Positions 23,088 through 37,000 of a stretch of DNA of 64,000 nucleotides are shown in pieces. The DNA is from Litoditis marina (Eukaryota; Nematoda; Chromadorea; Rhabditida; Rhabditidae). The DNA lies in contig OZ038439.1 of the NCBI GenBank assembly GCA_964036275.1, positions 3,867,142 through 3,931,141 on the forward strand, given 5' to 3'. The position numbers and the translations under genes were made by a program. The notes beneath the pieces were generated by a model, which saw only the letters and a list, made by a program, of their open reading frames with translations, had not been told where the DNA came from and ran no database searches. Within the stretch, counting starts at the first letter, position 1, and each line of letters opens with the position of its first letter.

Positions 23088-26000
23088 ATGGATAGCATAG
23101 ACGGTTTGCCGTCTTTCATTTTCGACAAAAGCGCCGAAAATTCTACTCTGAGGTTTGTTTTTCGCATTTATTTTATTCCATTTCTTCATTGGGCGGCTAA
23201 ATATCACGGCCCTGAGAAAAGTAGCTTGCTTTCTGACGAAAAATGACTAATGATCTGGTTTTTTTACCGCGGTTTTGTCGGTGTGAGCTAATTGGAATCA
23301 CTTACCAATAAGGTGTGTCTTTTGCTTTTCCCCTATTTTGATGAGAACACCTAGAAGTTTATTATTTTGCGTCCACAAATTTTCCCAACATAAGCAACTT
23401 AAACGGAACAGAGCTCGTTTTGTGAATTTTTCTTGCCATTCGGACAACTTTATTCGATTGTGACTTCAATTAGACACTCTTATGAAACCACTCATTAAGT
23501 GAAATCAAATTTCGTGAGTTTGTATAAGTTTTTCAATAAATTATAGTGTAATTATTCCTGTTAAAAAACTACTATTTTGTTTACATTTAAAAAAAATGGA
23601 ATCTTGGAACTTGGAAGAGTATTAGTAATTTTCAGTCATTCGAGTTCATCGCAGTCGTCTGGTTCTCCACCTATGACGTCATCACTTTTCTCGGACACGC
23701 CCACTCGACCATCTCAGCTGCAACTATTCGGAACTCAGGTTGGTTGATTGTCGACTAATTTCCAGGTTTGAAACCAAATTTCAGATATTTAAAGCAGGAC
23801 GATAATGTGCACCAATATCGGTCGCACAGTGATTTGTTTGTCATTTACAAAGATCGGGACATAGGTACATGTACTAGTAACTAGTTACTAGTAGAGTCTT
23901 CTGCTTTCCAGTTGTAGTCAACTTTTTGGACTAGAGACCTATTTTTGACCTAGACCTAGATTCATTACGAGTCGAGTGAATATGTTGAACCATCTGAACT
24001 TTTGGACCCATCCGACCTTTATTGTCCCACGCTCCCCTTCTCAACACAACTACTAGGAGATAAGCTGCTCCCGTACTATTCCCCAGTGTTGCAATTAAAG
24101 GAGGCCGTGTCCTTGATTCTTCGATTCTATAGGTCACTAAATACACTTACTTCGGACTTTGCAGCGTTTCTCACGTAGTCGTTTTTCCCATGCCGTATTC
24201 TTATGACGTTTCTTTTGTTGGCGTTTGCCTGCTCATCAAGACCATACGTAAAAAGGGTTCACATCAGGTCGACAAAAGTGAGCATCAGCATTCTCAAAAA
24301 GCAAGCATATGTTATTGAAAAGCTAGCATTTTGTTTTCAAATATCACCGAGAATCTGTAACATTACCCCAAAAGTGAGCATGCCCCGGTCAAAATGGGGT
24401 AGAAGTGAGCATCAGCCAACATCAAATTAAGGTGGTATGTATGATCAAGACCAATATCCACCGAACACCGTTCATATAGTGGTTACTTGGGTAGTGATTG
24501 TGTGAAATTCCAAAATGTTTGTACTACTATTGACTCTTACTGACTTATTTTCTTCTTTGTATCTACCAAGGCATGCGAAAATCCATAAATGGTGTTGGAT
24601 TAAGCCTTATTTGAATGGCATAAGTACGGGTTGGTTTCATACACCAAACACCAGCAAGGTTGTCCGAATAGTCAGAAAGGTTCAAAAAACGGACTACTTT
24701 TTTGCCGAAAAGATGAAAATCGGTCTACTTTTGAGGAAAAATCGTACATTTTCACGTGTTTACATCTAAAAACGGATTACTTATTGTCGCTTAGTCGAAC
24801 CTTACTGGGGTATGGTTGGTTTTCCCCCACCTAGCTGTTTATTTGAGAGTGGATTAGTAGTAATTAGGTGGCCATAGTCTAGTTATCTCGGGTACTTATC
24901 TTCTTTATAGTCTTTTGCGAGAGATCTTTGTTTGTGGATGCTTGGCGTAGAAGAGTACTAACAATACCTGACAGTCAATATGATATTGGAGTGGAACGCG
25001 CGATATTTTACGTAGTTTCCAACTTTGCCAACCTGTCTAATTAACTGTTTAGAACCATACCCTATTAAGAGCCGACAGACGACTGTTTGACAAGAAAGAG
25101 TTATTAGATTGAAAAACGTGAAACGTGATAGTTACTGATTTTGCATCAAAATAGATGAATTTTCCAGTTTTCTGCTAAAAAGTAACTCGTTACCCGTTTT
25201 TTGATGGTTCTGGCTATTTGGACAACCTCACCACGGGGGCCCGGGTAAGAACGTTTTTCGTTAAACTGGGGAATAATTGGATTTTTTTTGGAGCGTTTCA
25301 CAACAACTGTTATTAGTATGTTCTGCGCTGCATGTGCTAGCTCATTTAATGAACAAGACAGACCGTTTCCTGTGCTCAAGTCTCTTTGCGTTTGGATGTT
25401 TCCGCTTCAAACTGCTTCCTTATTGGTTGTCATTTAGCTGGGGATTGTTCATTTACCCGCACAGAATGACTTATTAGCTTATTACTGATTCCATAACAGT
25501 TTAATTCAATTTAATAACAGTTTACCTACGTTTTCGAGGCTTGTGTGATGTTGGTTTTGGTATTAAGCATGTTAGCTCATGAAGAGTAAGAATTTTTGAT
25601 CTACGCTAAGTTGTGGACGGATTGATTTGGCCTGTAACCTACCTACCTCCGCGAATTTCTGGTTCTCTGTGTATCACACGTGATCTCAAGCACTACTACG
25701 GGGGTATCGTCATACGCCAGTAAGGTCTGACTAAGCGACATAAAGTAGTCCGTTTTCAGGTGTAAACACGTGAAAATTCAGGATTTTTCATCAAAAGTAG
25801 ACCGATTTTCATCAAAAGTAGACCGATTTTCATCCTTTCGACTAAAAAGTAGTCCGTTTTTCAAAGTTTTCTGACTATTCGGACAACCTTGCTGGTGTAT
25901 GGGTATCGTATTTCACAACCAGATTGAAATCAACAATCGGGTGTTCCAAAAATAGATGGAACGGGGGGGGGGGGAGGGAATGGCATAGTAAACAGTCGGA

Positions 26001-29000
26001 GGTTGTTAGTGTTCCGGGGTGTGCGTAAATACCGTAATCGCATGGGCTCATGAATAACACATGTGGCACCATCATGCTCTCCGCGCGCAAAGAGGTTTGC
26101 TGTTGTCGCATAGCACAAAGGCTGTTTGTGGAAATTTCGGAGAAAGAGAAACATTACTGCCACCACGGTGCCTTTAAAGGCACAACAAGGGAAAAACATG
26201 GAGGGGGGGGAGGGTGAATTTGGGTTGAATCATTTTTGCTTTGTAGAGAGTGCGAGAGTCGGTTATTTAAATGTGAGAACCAGTGAATAAATGGTCTGGA
26301 GTGAATAGTTCTAAGTTCTAACTTTCTCGCCAGATCTTGGAGTTCATAGTTAGCAGAGTTTCGAACTTAATGTCGAGTTGACGAGGAATTGACTGATGTT
26401 GTTTTTTCTCGCATTACGAATTCGTCAGTTGGTGAAGTGTTTTTCATTGGACTGAGAATGACATTTATTTATTCATTTCAAGGCATATGGTTACTCGTAA
26501 ACAACGGAGAAAAACAAAATTACGCCATTAGAGCGCGCGAAAACAACGTATTTGAACTGTCATATGAGACTTTTAGGAGATCGGATTCGCCAATAACAAA
26601 ATGAGGGGGAAAAAGAAAATACGAGGGAGCTGTAGTTGTTGATAGTAGTTGTTTGAGTTATTCGATATAGTTTTGACTTTCGAAACGTAGAGAAGTACAG
26701 ATTGAGTGAAATTGTCTTGATATCTCTATAATAATTGTGGAGATTAGACTATTTTCGATGCGAAATCACGAAGTTTCACACATTTGAGTCGGGGAACGGG
26801 CTCTTTTTCCTGAAACAGTCACACCTTCCTTACTGATGTAGTACTTACCAGTTTCGATTCCCAGTCCCCATGTATCATTTTCTTTCGGTGCTGCCCACCC
26901 AGGGCTGTAATTACCGTAGGAAGATGCCTGTCCCGGGGTGCGGGTAATGGTAATGGACGGCCTTTTCTCATGCAAATGCAATGTTCTACCCATTTAGCCG
27001 ACTCGCGGCTCAACTCATGCATAGCAACTTGGCGCCGAAATGAGGAGACCCGGTTAGAGGTAGATACATTTGGGTAAAGTTGGGATGGAGTGCTCGTAGA
27101 AGGTTAAATTATGAATTTGACCGTCATCATGAATGGATAGGGTAGTTTCGAGGGTTCGTAGAGTAAAGTATCCCCGATTGAAAAAAGCAAACGTTGTAGA
27201 TCTTTGTAATAGTTTTAATGCTCGAATAATATGTCCGAGTAAAATGGTATTTTTGCAGTGGTATCAGCGTATTAATGTACGCAGTTCAACAAAACACGTA
27301 CAATAAACAAGCTTACAAGCGAATTTGGAGTGGAGGTGCACAAATGCAAATTCGACGTAGTTCATTCATTTCATTGATTATTCAGTGATTTCCAATCGAA
27401 TGCCATGATCATGAGTTGCATGCTGTTGTGGGTTCCGTTCCTAGTTTTAAGTATACGTAAAATACCCCCTTAATTTGATGTTGGCTGATGCTCACTTTTA
27501 CCCGATTCTGACCGGAGCATGCTGAGTTTTTGGGGTTATGCTACAGATTCTCGGTGATATTTGAAAAAATTCTAGCTTTTCAATGACATATGCTTGCTTT
27601 TTGGGGATGCTGATGCTCACTTTTGTCGACCTGATGTGAACCCTTTTTAGAATAAATTAGAGGAACACTGTACGCTCACCTCCCGCCGCATTGAAGATTT
27701 CTCTAAAATATAATTCTGACAGTTTTGGATTTGAGTTGTCTCGATCAATTGTTGACATGCTTCTTTAGAGTATAAAGTTTTTCGGTTTTAAGTTCATTTT
27801 TCGAAATTAAGAGACGTTTTACTTTTCATATCTGGGTATTTTCTTGTCGAAAACTAAATGAGAACCTCTATGTATATTAAGAGTTCGGTTATTCAAAGTT
27901 CTGAATGTCCTAAAGAAATGTCAGCTGATGTGTGGCTGTAAATTGATGTTCATACCATAATGTCATCAGAAGCCACATGCATTTCTAGTGAAAAGTAGGC
28001 CTGCACTATTAGCCAATTGACTCTGGGGCCCTTCCGTTTTGACGACTGTCCATGAATAAGAAAGTAACTGATGTCAAGACTGGGCGGTCTGCTCTGTTTT
28101 GGGGAAACGAACCTATTTTCGTCGTCATGTTCTCGTTTTTGGTGCATTTTGAGGTATACTTGTCTGATTTGCAGTAATTCAGAGGTCTGAGATGGTCTTT
28201 TTACCTCGAAAATTGCTTTTTTTGCAGACCACCTGTTTTTTGTTGTTGTGAAAACTGTCGTCAATTTGATGAAAAGCGAGAAAAGCTAATGTATAGATAT
28301 AGATTGTGTATCTTGGCTGTAATCTAGCGACGTTGAATGGAAACATTTGGTGTCATAATCAGCTGAGAATCAGAGTCTATTCATTTCCTATGCGACCTTT
28401 CAAGCTCTTTTCGCATAATGAGAGAGTGATTCCGATTTAACTTTATAGTAACGGACCTTCTACGAGTCGTTCAACTGAGTTATATAAGTGTAAGTAGTCC
28501 ATGTCCGGTTTTTTATGAGATGTGGTCTAGCCTGTTAGTTCCATAGAAATTAAGTTGTTCAGATGAATTGGAAGTATAGAAGACCTTTCGAATATAACCC
28601 TGGTTTTGGGATATTTTGAATGTGACTGGATAGGTGATATTGATGTTCTGTCCAATATATTAAACGCTCTCACACTTCAGTGAGGTACTATTTGGAAAAT
28701 AAGAGCCCGTTTTTCATTGTAGATTCGTGAAAATATTCGGACTTGGGACGATTTTACTGAAGGGTTTTCCCTCCAATTCTCATTGTCATTTTCCACCCGT
28801 CAGAACCACTATTTGCCTTCACGTTTTGCGTGTTTTGTTGATCTTGGTCCGTTTTCCTTCGTCATTCGTCTGTGTTGACATTTCGACTGTGAATCCGTTT
28901 GCCGCCGCGCAATATTTCACATTTAACGGCAGAAAAGACGTCATCCTGGAACAGATCAGCTGATTTTCCTGGGAAGTATAGTGTTTTCTCAGAAACTGAG

Positions 29001-30987
29001 TGTTTCCCAAAAGAAGGAACCCATATTTCGAGTGAAATATGTGAAACTTCACATTTAGACTTTGAAAATAGCAAAGTCACTCAAGTTGGGCAGGAGGGAG
29101 GAGCCTGTGTTTTGTACAGAGTACTTCTTATTCCATTTGTATGGAAAGGTTTGCAAATGTGGCTTGAACTAGTTTAAGTTTAGCTCAGAATGAATATTTA
29201 CTTGAAGCAGTTTTGCAAAAGATACTCAAGTTGGTCGTAGATCACTTTTCTGTGCATTTTTGCACCGTTTGACCTCCCTCGTGACTGCGCCGTTGATACG
29301 ATAACAAATATATAATAGATGTACCACTAACAGACAATACTGCAACAATAACAAGTAGTACACTGGTGTGTTTATTGGCGGACGAATGCGGAACAATTTT
29401 GACGCAACCAGTCTTCTCCGCTTGTCTTTTTGCTGGCGTTCGATTGTAGTTGGTTTGATTATACCTGGTCGGGTTATTGTTTGAGGTTTTACAGCGGTAA
29501 CAGTCAACAAATTATCTAAAATTGTGCTGACGCCAGCACACCCTAAATGCCTCAGAGTTGTGACTTTTTGAAACAGGGGGGTTTTGCCCTCCCCCTCAGT
29601 CATTATAAAGGGGTTTTGCCCTTAATTTAGAAAATCGCTAAATCAGACAATTTTTTAGGGGGGGGGGGGGGGGTTTGCCCAAATCTTCGGACCAAAAACA
29701 GGGGGGGGGGGGTTTCTCAAAACGCTGAGCATTCAGGGTATGGACGCCAGTAAGGTGTGAATATTCTTCGAGAAGGTATCCGTTTTCAGTCAGACTTGAA
29801 AAGCTCAAATTGCATGATTTTAGGTGGAAAATATGTGTTCTTTTCCCAGATAAATGAAAAAAGCCAGTAACAATGAAGTTGTTTCTATTTGCCTGGTATG
29901 TAGTCCGTTGTTTTTCATCGCTCGTCTTGACTCATTTCCCCCGTGGAAATACGTCATATTCTCACATGACATGACAGTTATCTGACCGTTTGAATTGACG
30001 CGTCTTTTCTGCACTTTTCCCCACTAGTATTAGTGACCTGCAGTAACATGACATTCAGAACAATCATGGTTGCAATACGGTAAATTTCATAGAGCAAGTA
30101 GTTTTTGCTCTTTCAACAAAAATGTTTTGGTACATTTGTATTCTCGAAGTGTAGAGTTATGTAGGTATGTTAGCTCATTCTTAACTGGCAAACCAGAATC
30201 TTGGCGGCTCATACTTCATATAGAACCTTGGTAACAATAGGAATTTCTATCTGAATTATTGCCGGTCAGATCCCTATTGATAATCGGAACCAGTAGCGTT
30301 GGCCGCTCTATCTTTTCTGGCGAATTGGCCATATTTGGTGGAGGCCCGAACAGGATGGGTATTGTTGATCTACTGCTCGGCTTGTTTGTTTCTTGTCGAG
30401 AGTGCGGGAGGAGCGCCCTTCGAGCAAGAGAGAGAGAGCGAGAGAGAGAGAGGGAAGACATATCCTGCTCATCAGTGTTCTAGCCTCTTCATAGCGTCGA
30501 TTGCGTTGGCAAACAGGCTCTATTACCCGCCTGGTTCGGAGTTACTGTTGTGTTCTCGTCATTTTAAGTGTTGGGCAGATGATTTAAGTTTGGTTTCATT
30601 CGAGAGGTTGCTTGAGTAAATTGGCTGGTACGGTAATAATTATGATTTTGTAACATAAACAGTGGACATTTCTCGTTTTTGGCGAAGAGGAAGCCCGTTT
30701 CTTGAATTTCCGGGATAGGACAACATTTACCGGAGGGTTTGGGCGTTTGGGTGTCCTAAAAGTGATAGTTTGGCTTTCTCTCATACTCTCGTTACTCCCA
30801 TCCTCCATCTCATTTGGCACCACCTGCAGACTGGTATTGAAATCATTTCCTCCTCTTGTCTCGCAGTGGTCTCTACAGGTGGCTCGGAATTGGATGATTG
30901 TCCCCGCATAATGGGCGCCAGTCGATGAATGCAACTTTGTAATAGTCGTTCTCTCCCTCTCTCTGTCTTCCTCTCTCTCTCTCTCTC

Positions 30988-31049
<62 letters not shown>

Positions 31050-34000
31050 CCCCCCCTCTCATAAACAAAATCTCTTTCTCTTATGGAACGAAATGTAAAC
31101 AAGTTGACATCTTCATCCATCATCAAAGTTTCTCAAGTTCAGTTGTACTTTGATCACGATCCAATTGGTCTCTCTTTCGGGTGGTTTGTCTCCCGGCAGC
31201 CAGCCGGTCTGTCCGGTGGTCCGTCCGGTTCCTTTCTGCCGAAATGTTCCGCCGCCCGACCGGAGCAGCTCTCCCCGGCTTTTCCGCGCCTATTCCCATA
31301 TTTCTCATATATTGATTGTCTGCCCGGAGCTGCTTAATTGTAATTTCGAGACAAAGTGGCAACTTGCTATTTTTTGAAGATGACATCATTCTGTCACACA
31401 GAGTATTCGATTCGTGATCCTGCCACAAATCCGGAGTGATACTCTATGAAAAGTAAAGCCCCGATGAGTATAACACTGATTTTCGTTCGATTACTTCTTC
31501 AGACAATAAACTTCGATAATCATGTCCACCACCTGTCTGGTATGAATCGTTTCTTCCTTTTACGAATCATCTCTCAAATGTCGGTGTCCACCTTTCTTTT
31601 TGTATCGTTTTCGCTAGTTTTCTGTCTTTTTTCACCGCATGGTTATCAATTAGTCGGTGGCGACGGGATTTCTTTTTCCTTTGTGCGCCGTCGTGGTCGT
31701 GTGTTTTATCGTTGCCAGTCATCTCTATTCTCTCGTTTGGTCCGAATGTACTTTTGGTCAGATAACAGACACCTTTTTGTAATCTCAGTCGGTTATGACT
31801 GGCCAAATGTTGCGATATGATCATCGCACGGATACGAAACACGAGTTTTTTTTTTAAAATTACGATATAGCAGTTACTTTGAGTTTGTACTTAAGTGGAC
31901 ACTCAAATCAGTGGTTTCTATACTCCACAGTTTGGCTCGACACAAAGTATGAGAAGAGTGAATAACAGATAGTGTGAAGAAAGAGTTTGATATTTTGGTC
32001 AACGTGAGCTTTGAAAAACAAGTGAACTTTCAGAGTTTGACTTTTTGTCTCGTATGGAGTTCCATTACGCTAATAGCAAATATATTGAGAGGGTGGTGCT
32101 CGTATAAAATGCGAAACATTTCCTCCCGTCATTCATCCCTAATTGACCCCAGCACGTGGCTTGAAGTCAGCTGGTCTGATTCTTTGAAATTGCCACCGAA
32201 TCACATGAGACTCGCGCTTGCTACTAAGGTCATTTGCGATACGGTCTGTCAATGTTATTGTTGTTTCGAAATATCCCTTGTCTCGAATGTAGTCAGTTTT
32301 TTAGATGGTTCGAAATTTTGCAACCATTTGGATATGTTTTTCCGTCCACGTAGCTGGTTAGTATTTGAAAATGGTTTGGGCTACTTTTTCGCCAAGAACG
32401 AGAAAAATTGTCATTTTCGATGCAGAATCATCATAATTTTCGCATTTTGAAAGTGAAATGGACTCCTTTTTGTCTAATTAGTGTATTTTTCAACTTTATT
32501 CGTGATTGTAAAGTGTAAGATGTTAGATTCGAACTTTTTTCGCGCCAATTCGAAAAGCCACTTCCGGGGCGCGAGCTGTTGTAACATTTGAGTTGCGTGC
32601 AATTGGTTGAGGCTACACTCTCTTGCGTGTGTCATGGTTGAATGGCAACAACCCGTTTTTGCCAGACGATTTCGTCGATTTGTGATGCGCGCGCGCGAAA
32701 ACGGGCCCCAACCTTGGACTTTTGCCCAGTTTTATGTGTTGCGATTGCGTTACGACGAAAAACGTCTGGCTTAATGTGTACTTATATTTCCTACTTTGCT
32801 AGCAAATATTTTGTTTGATCTATCATTCCTGGTAGTGCAACATCCTCAATTTTCACGTAGTTCAATCTAAAATGAACTACTTTTTGTCGAATAGTCTTAC
32901 CTTACTGGTGTATGTGCTTCGCTTCACCTTCACCTCCCTTGTTTACTGTTTTCATTATGCCCTTTTTCAATCAAGTCTGACTGAGATAGGAGGGGGGAGT
33001 AGTTGCTAGTTGGGTATTTCTGCTGGACTAGGTGATCTTGTTTGAAGGTGTTCTAAAGACTCTAAGAGGATACTTCTGTAGTTTTAGTTGTTTATTACTT
33101 TCTCTCAAATGTTTCCGAATAAGCCGATTTTGATGAACATGATTGATTCTAAGTTTCGCAGGAAACGGAAACACGAAATGAGTTTCGGGAAAATCCAGAT
33201 CTGGCTGGTAGCCAAAAGATAGTTTTCGTATGTCGTCCCTCGTGTTTTTGTCTATATGCAGTTTGTTTTAATAGCGCATTCAGTCTGCCGATTGCCCCTA
33301 CATAAACATGAACTCTTTTGATCCGACCGAGCCGCGAATTACGCGCCAAACTATTCCGCGTGAGAGAGCAGGGAGAGAGAGAGAGGGGGGAGAGAGAAGA
33401 AAGAATGGAAAGAGGGTGGTGGGAGCCGGGAAAGAGAGATAATGGGGAGGAAAGACCGGTACAGAAAACGAAGATAGAAAAGTGAAAGAGAGAGAGAGAG
33501 CATGAGGGGCTAAGGGAGAGACATAGGGAGGGGGAGAGAGAGAGAGATCAGGAGAAGAAGAAGAGAGAAAGATAGATAAAGGGAGAGAATTGCTGTGTGT
33601 ATGATATCAGCTGTTTGTCGTCGGCTAGAGACGTAGTGTTCGTGTCTGGCCTGTCTGGACTCTGGCCGCCTGACTAGTGCAATTTAGGCGGGGAAAGGGG
33701 CAGAAAAAGAGAAACCATTCTGCCACTGTCTGACTGTAGTCCTGAATCATTTCTGCGTTGTTTTGTTGTTCTCTTCTTCTGTTTTCTTGCTTATACAATG
33801 TAGTTTCGCGAGAATAGTCTATAATTAGAGATACGATGAGCAGAAATTTTGTCTTAGAATGAAAATGTGATGAGGCTTCTGGTATTCTAAGTTGTAGGAG
33901 TTTAATGTATCGTATGATACTAAGAGAACCTTGGATATTTTCTATAGTTTTTGGGGGCAAATGGACGTAGGAAATGACTATGTTTGCGTGATAGGTTGCG

Positions 34001-37000
34001 TTTCGTAAAAAGTTTCTATTTAGGGCTTGAGTGATCGTTTTTCAACCAGACTTTTTCATATTTGATATTTGATCACTAAAATCTATCTCTATTGCTCTAT
34101 CTTATAATCTATCTTGTCTCGCCGCGCTTGGCGCGCACTCTTTTCGTCCATGTTTGAAATGGCGAAAAAAGAGAGTGAATAATTGTAGGGAAACCGGTTG
34201 TTGCGTGTGTCGCAATAGAGAGAAACAGATAGAGAAACAGTCAGGAAATGTGGGCAGATCAAATGAGATGACATCTATTATGGGCAAGATTATCCGGTAT
34301 TTGCCTAAGATACACATTACTCATGAAGCTGTATGTGTAATCGTCTTTTGGTGGACAGCTAATACATGGCGAGGTGTGACTGTTTTCATATAGGTAGCCA
34401 GTTTATTGATGGAAAATGGTAGATTTTCTTGTTTTGTATGGGAGATTGCCATAGTTTCTCAATGTTGCCTGAAGGGATTGGTTTTTCTGTTGCTTTCATA
34501 CACCAGTGAAGTTGTCCTAATAGTCAGAAAAATTTGGAAAACGGACTACTTTTTGGCCGAAAAGAAGAAAATAGGCCTACTTTTAATGAAAAACGATAAA
34601 TTTTCACGTGTTTACATCTGAAAACGGACTACTTTTTGTCACTTAGTCGGACCTTACTGGGGTTTGGTTGCTTTGCTATGTAACTTCTTGAATAATGAGT
34701 GAACTAATGTGAATAAGAAATGTTGTGTTCTCAGTTTGGGCAGATTTATATTTGGACCGTTTTTGTAAGGGACCAATGATTGCTGGGATAACGTTGTTTA
34801 TCTCTCTCTTCTGATTTACTAGAGCCTCTCGTCAGCTGTATTTTCCTTATTGGAATTGGCAGTGTAAACACGGTCCAGAGACCAATGAGCGCGGATTTCA
34901 AGTGGTTTAGGATGGGATCATTCTGTTTTGCTCGTTTCATTCAGTTTGAGCTATGATGTGACGTTAATCCTAATCTAAGTGATTAAAACGAAGCAAAACA
35001 AAGAAAATCTCATGAAAACCGTTATGATTTTGCATCAAAAACATGCAAATGCTCTCGAGTTGGGCTGAAAGAGGGCCTATTTTTCGTTTGTCTGTTTCTT
35101 TGGATTCATACAACCAATTTTAGATTGACATCGGCTCTACACATCATACTTAATCGCGAATAAACTATTATATTATATTTTCACTACCTTTATTTTCTGT
35201 CAGATCAGTTTGATGCGAGTCAGTTGAGCAATTGAGCTGTCCTGGGCTCCTGGGTCTAGCTCATAGGGGCAACAGGCGTGTCCTGAGTAGTTCACATGTA
35301 CTTGCTACGTGGGTGGTTCAATCGGTTTCGGTTCAGATCTGGCGAAAGGATCTCTGAGAGAGAGAAGGGGAAACAGAGAGAGAGAGAAAAAGAGAGAGAG
35401 AGAGAGCCGCCTCTCTGTATGCGTATGATGCGCTAAGAAGATGGCTATATGGCTGTTATCTTTGTCTATCTGGGGCTGTCTGTAGACAGTGTCTACATCG
35501 CGGGTATCCCCAGATATCTTTTTCTCCATCCACCTTTTTCTCTTTGTTTGTCTTTCCGACAAGAGTTTTTGAAAGGTATCTGCCAGTCGTTCTTTACTCT
35601 CTATCTTTATCTCGTGCTCTCTTCTCTATCTCTCTTTCGTTTTGTCGAGGAGCCCTTCTTACAGGTACCTCTCTATTACTCCTTTTTCTCTCATCATCTC
35701 GTTTTCTCTTCTCTATCTGTCTGCAAAGAGTCCGTCTCATAGGTGTATCTCTCTCTCGCTTCTCCAGTCTTTTACGATGCTATTATATCATCTTAGTCGT
35801 ATCTGCTACAGGCGAAACTAGTTGATTCACTCGATTTCAAGCCTGCCAAGGAGGCGATTTATTGGTTCCGACGTAATCTTTCGCTTGCTTCTTGTTTGCC
35901 TTCTGTTTTGGCTAGTGGAAATGTTTGGTGATCTGGTACACATACTTTCACTCTGTGAACTTGTATATATCTGCTATTCATAGCCGCTTCTTTTGTCACC
36001 TTCTACTCTCTATGTGATATTCCCTATTTTGTCGAAATGGTCTGAGGGAAGCAATATTTGCAGTTGAATTAAAAATTGAATATATGATCACAGTTCAATA
36101 TAATAACACCGAAAGAAGTGTTGTGTGGAAACATTTTCATTTCCTGGTTCCATTCTCAGTTTGCTGGGAAGTCTAGTGAGAAGTCAGCTGTTCTGATGGC
36201 TATATGTTCTCCACTAAATCAACCCGATATTCCCGCATCTCGAGCATTATTATGTTGAGACTCGCGTAGTGCTATCCGTTTGTTCCACTTGGAGTTGGTG
36301 TGAAAGTTTGAGTTCCTGGAGTTTTCTATTCTTTTCATCATTCGAAAGGTGTACTGAGCCTGATCTGATTAGTTTGGTTCGTAGGTCTCGGTATCATCTT
36401 GTCGTACCGTTGCCTATTCCTGGTGTTGTTCGGTAGGAAGTTACTTCAGCGTGATCTACGCTTGGCACCAATATGTACGTGTTCTTGTTTAATCATGCTG
36501 TCTGATTTGTCGAATGCCATGTGTTGGCATTTGTCCAAACGGCGTCTAGTCATTTTCTACATCCATCTCGGTATACTAGAGGTTTCTCTTCGAATTCGAA
36601 AACTCTACTTTTCACGTGACCTCGGAAGTAAAATGGTTATTAATTACGTTTCCAGTCGAAGAAATCTGGTTCTGTGTAATAGTCACGTTCTGGCTTTCAC
36701 TTGTAATGTACTGGGTTCTTTTTGTCGAACATTCTAAATTTCTTCGGACAGTTTCCGGGAATTTCCAAACAAAAGCTGTTATTACAGAAGTTTTAGTCGA
36801 GGAACGGGTACCGTTGGCATTTGTCCAAATGCCATCTAGCCATGGTACTTTCCCCTATAATGTACTCGGTTCTTCTCCTACTCCTTCTCTTCTTCTTATC
36901 TCATTTCTCTCTCAGTTGTCTCGTCTCGTGTCTGTCTGGGGCTCGACTTGTACAGCAGTTGGCGGCTCTGGCTATCATTGAACCGACTGATTAGTTCAAT

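Noticed and set aside
29226..29603. 125-codon minus-strand frame
   Set aside because: It partly overlaps GGGGTTTTGCCC repeats and has no exon borders or recognisable domain.
30596..31126. 176-codon open frame on the minus strand
   Set aside because: Most of it is RERERE sequence from a CT microsatellite; the rest shows no coding signature.
31083..31337. GC-rich frame as an alternative first exon of the CCCH gene
   Set aside because: No donor in a matching phase and no start context was found. It stays only as a possible regulatory or leader patch.
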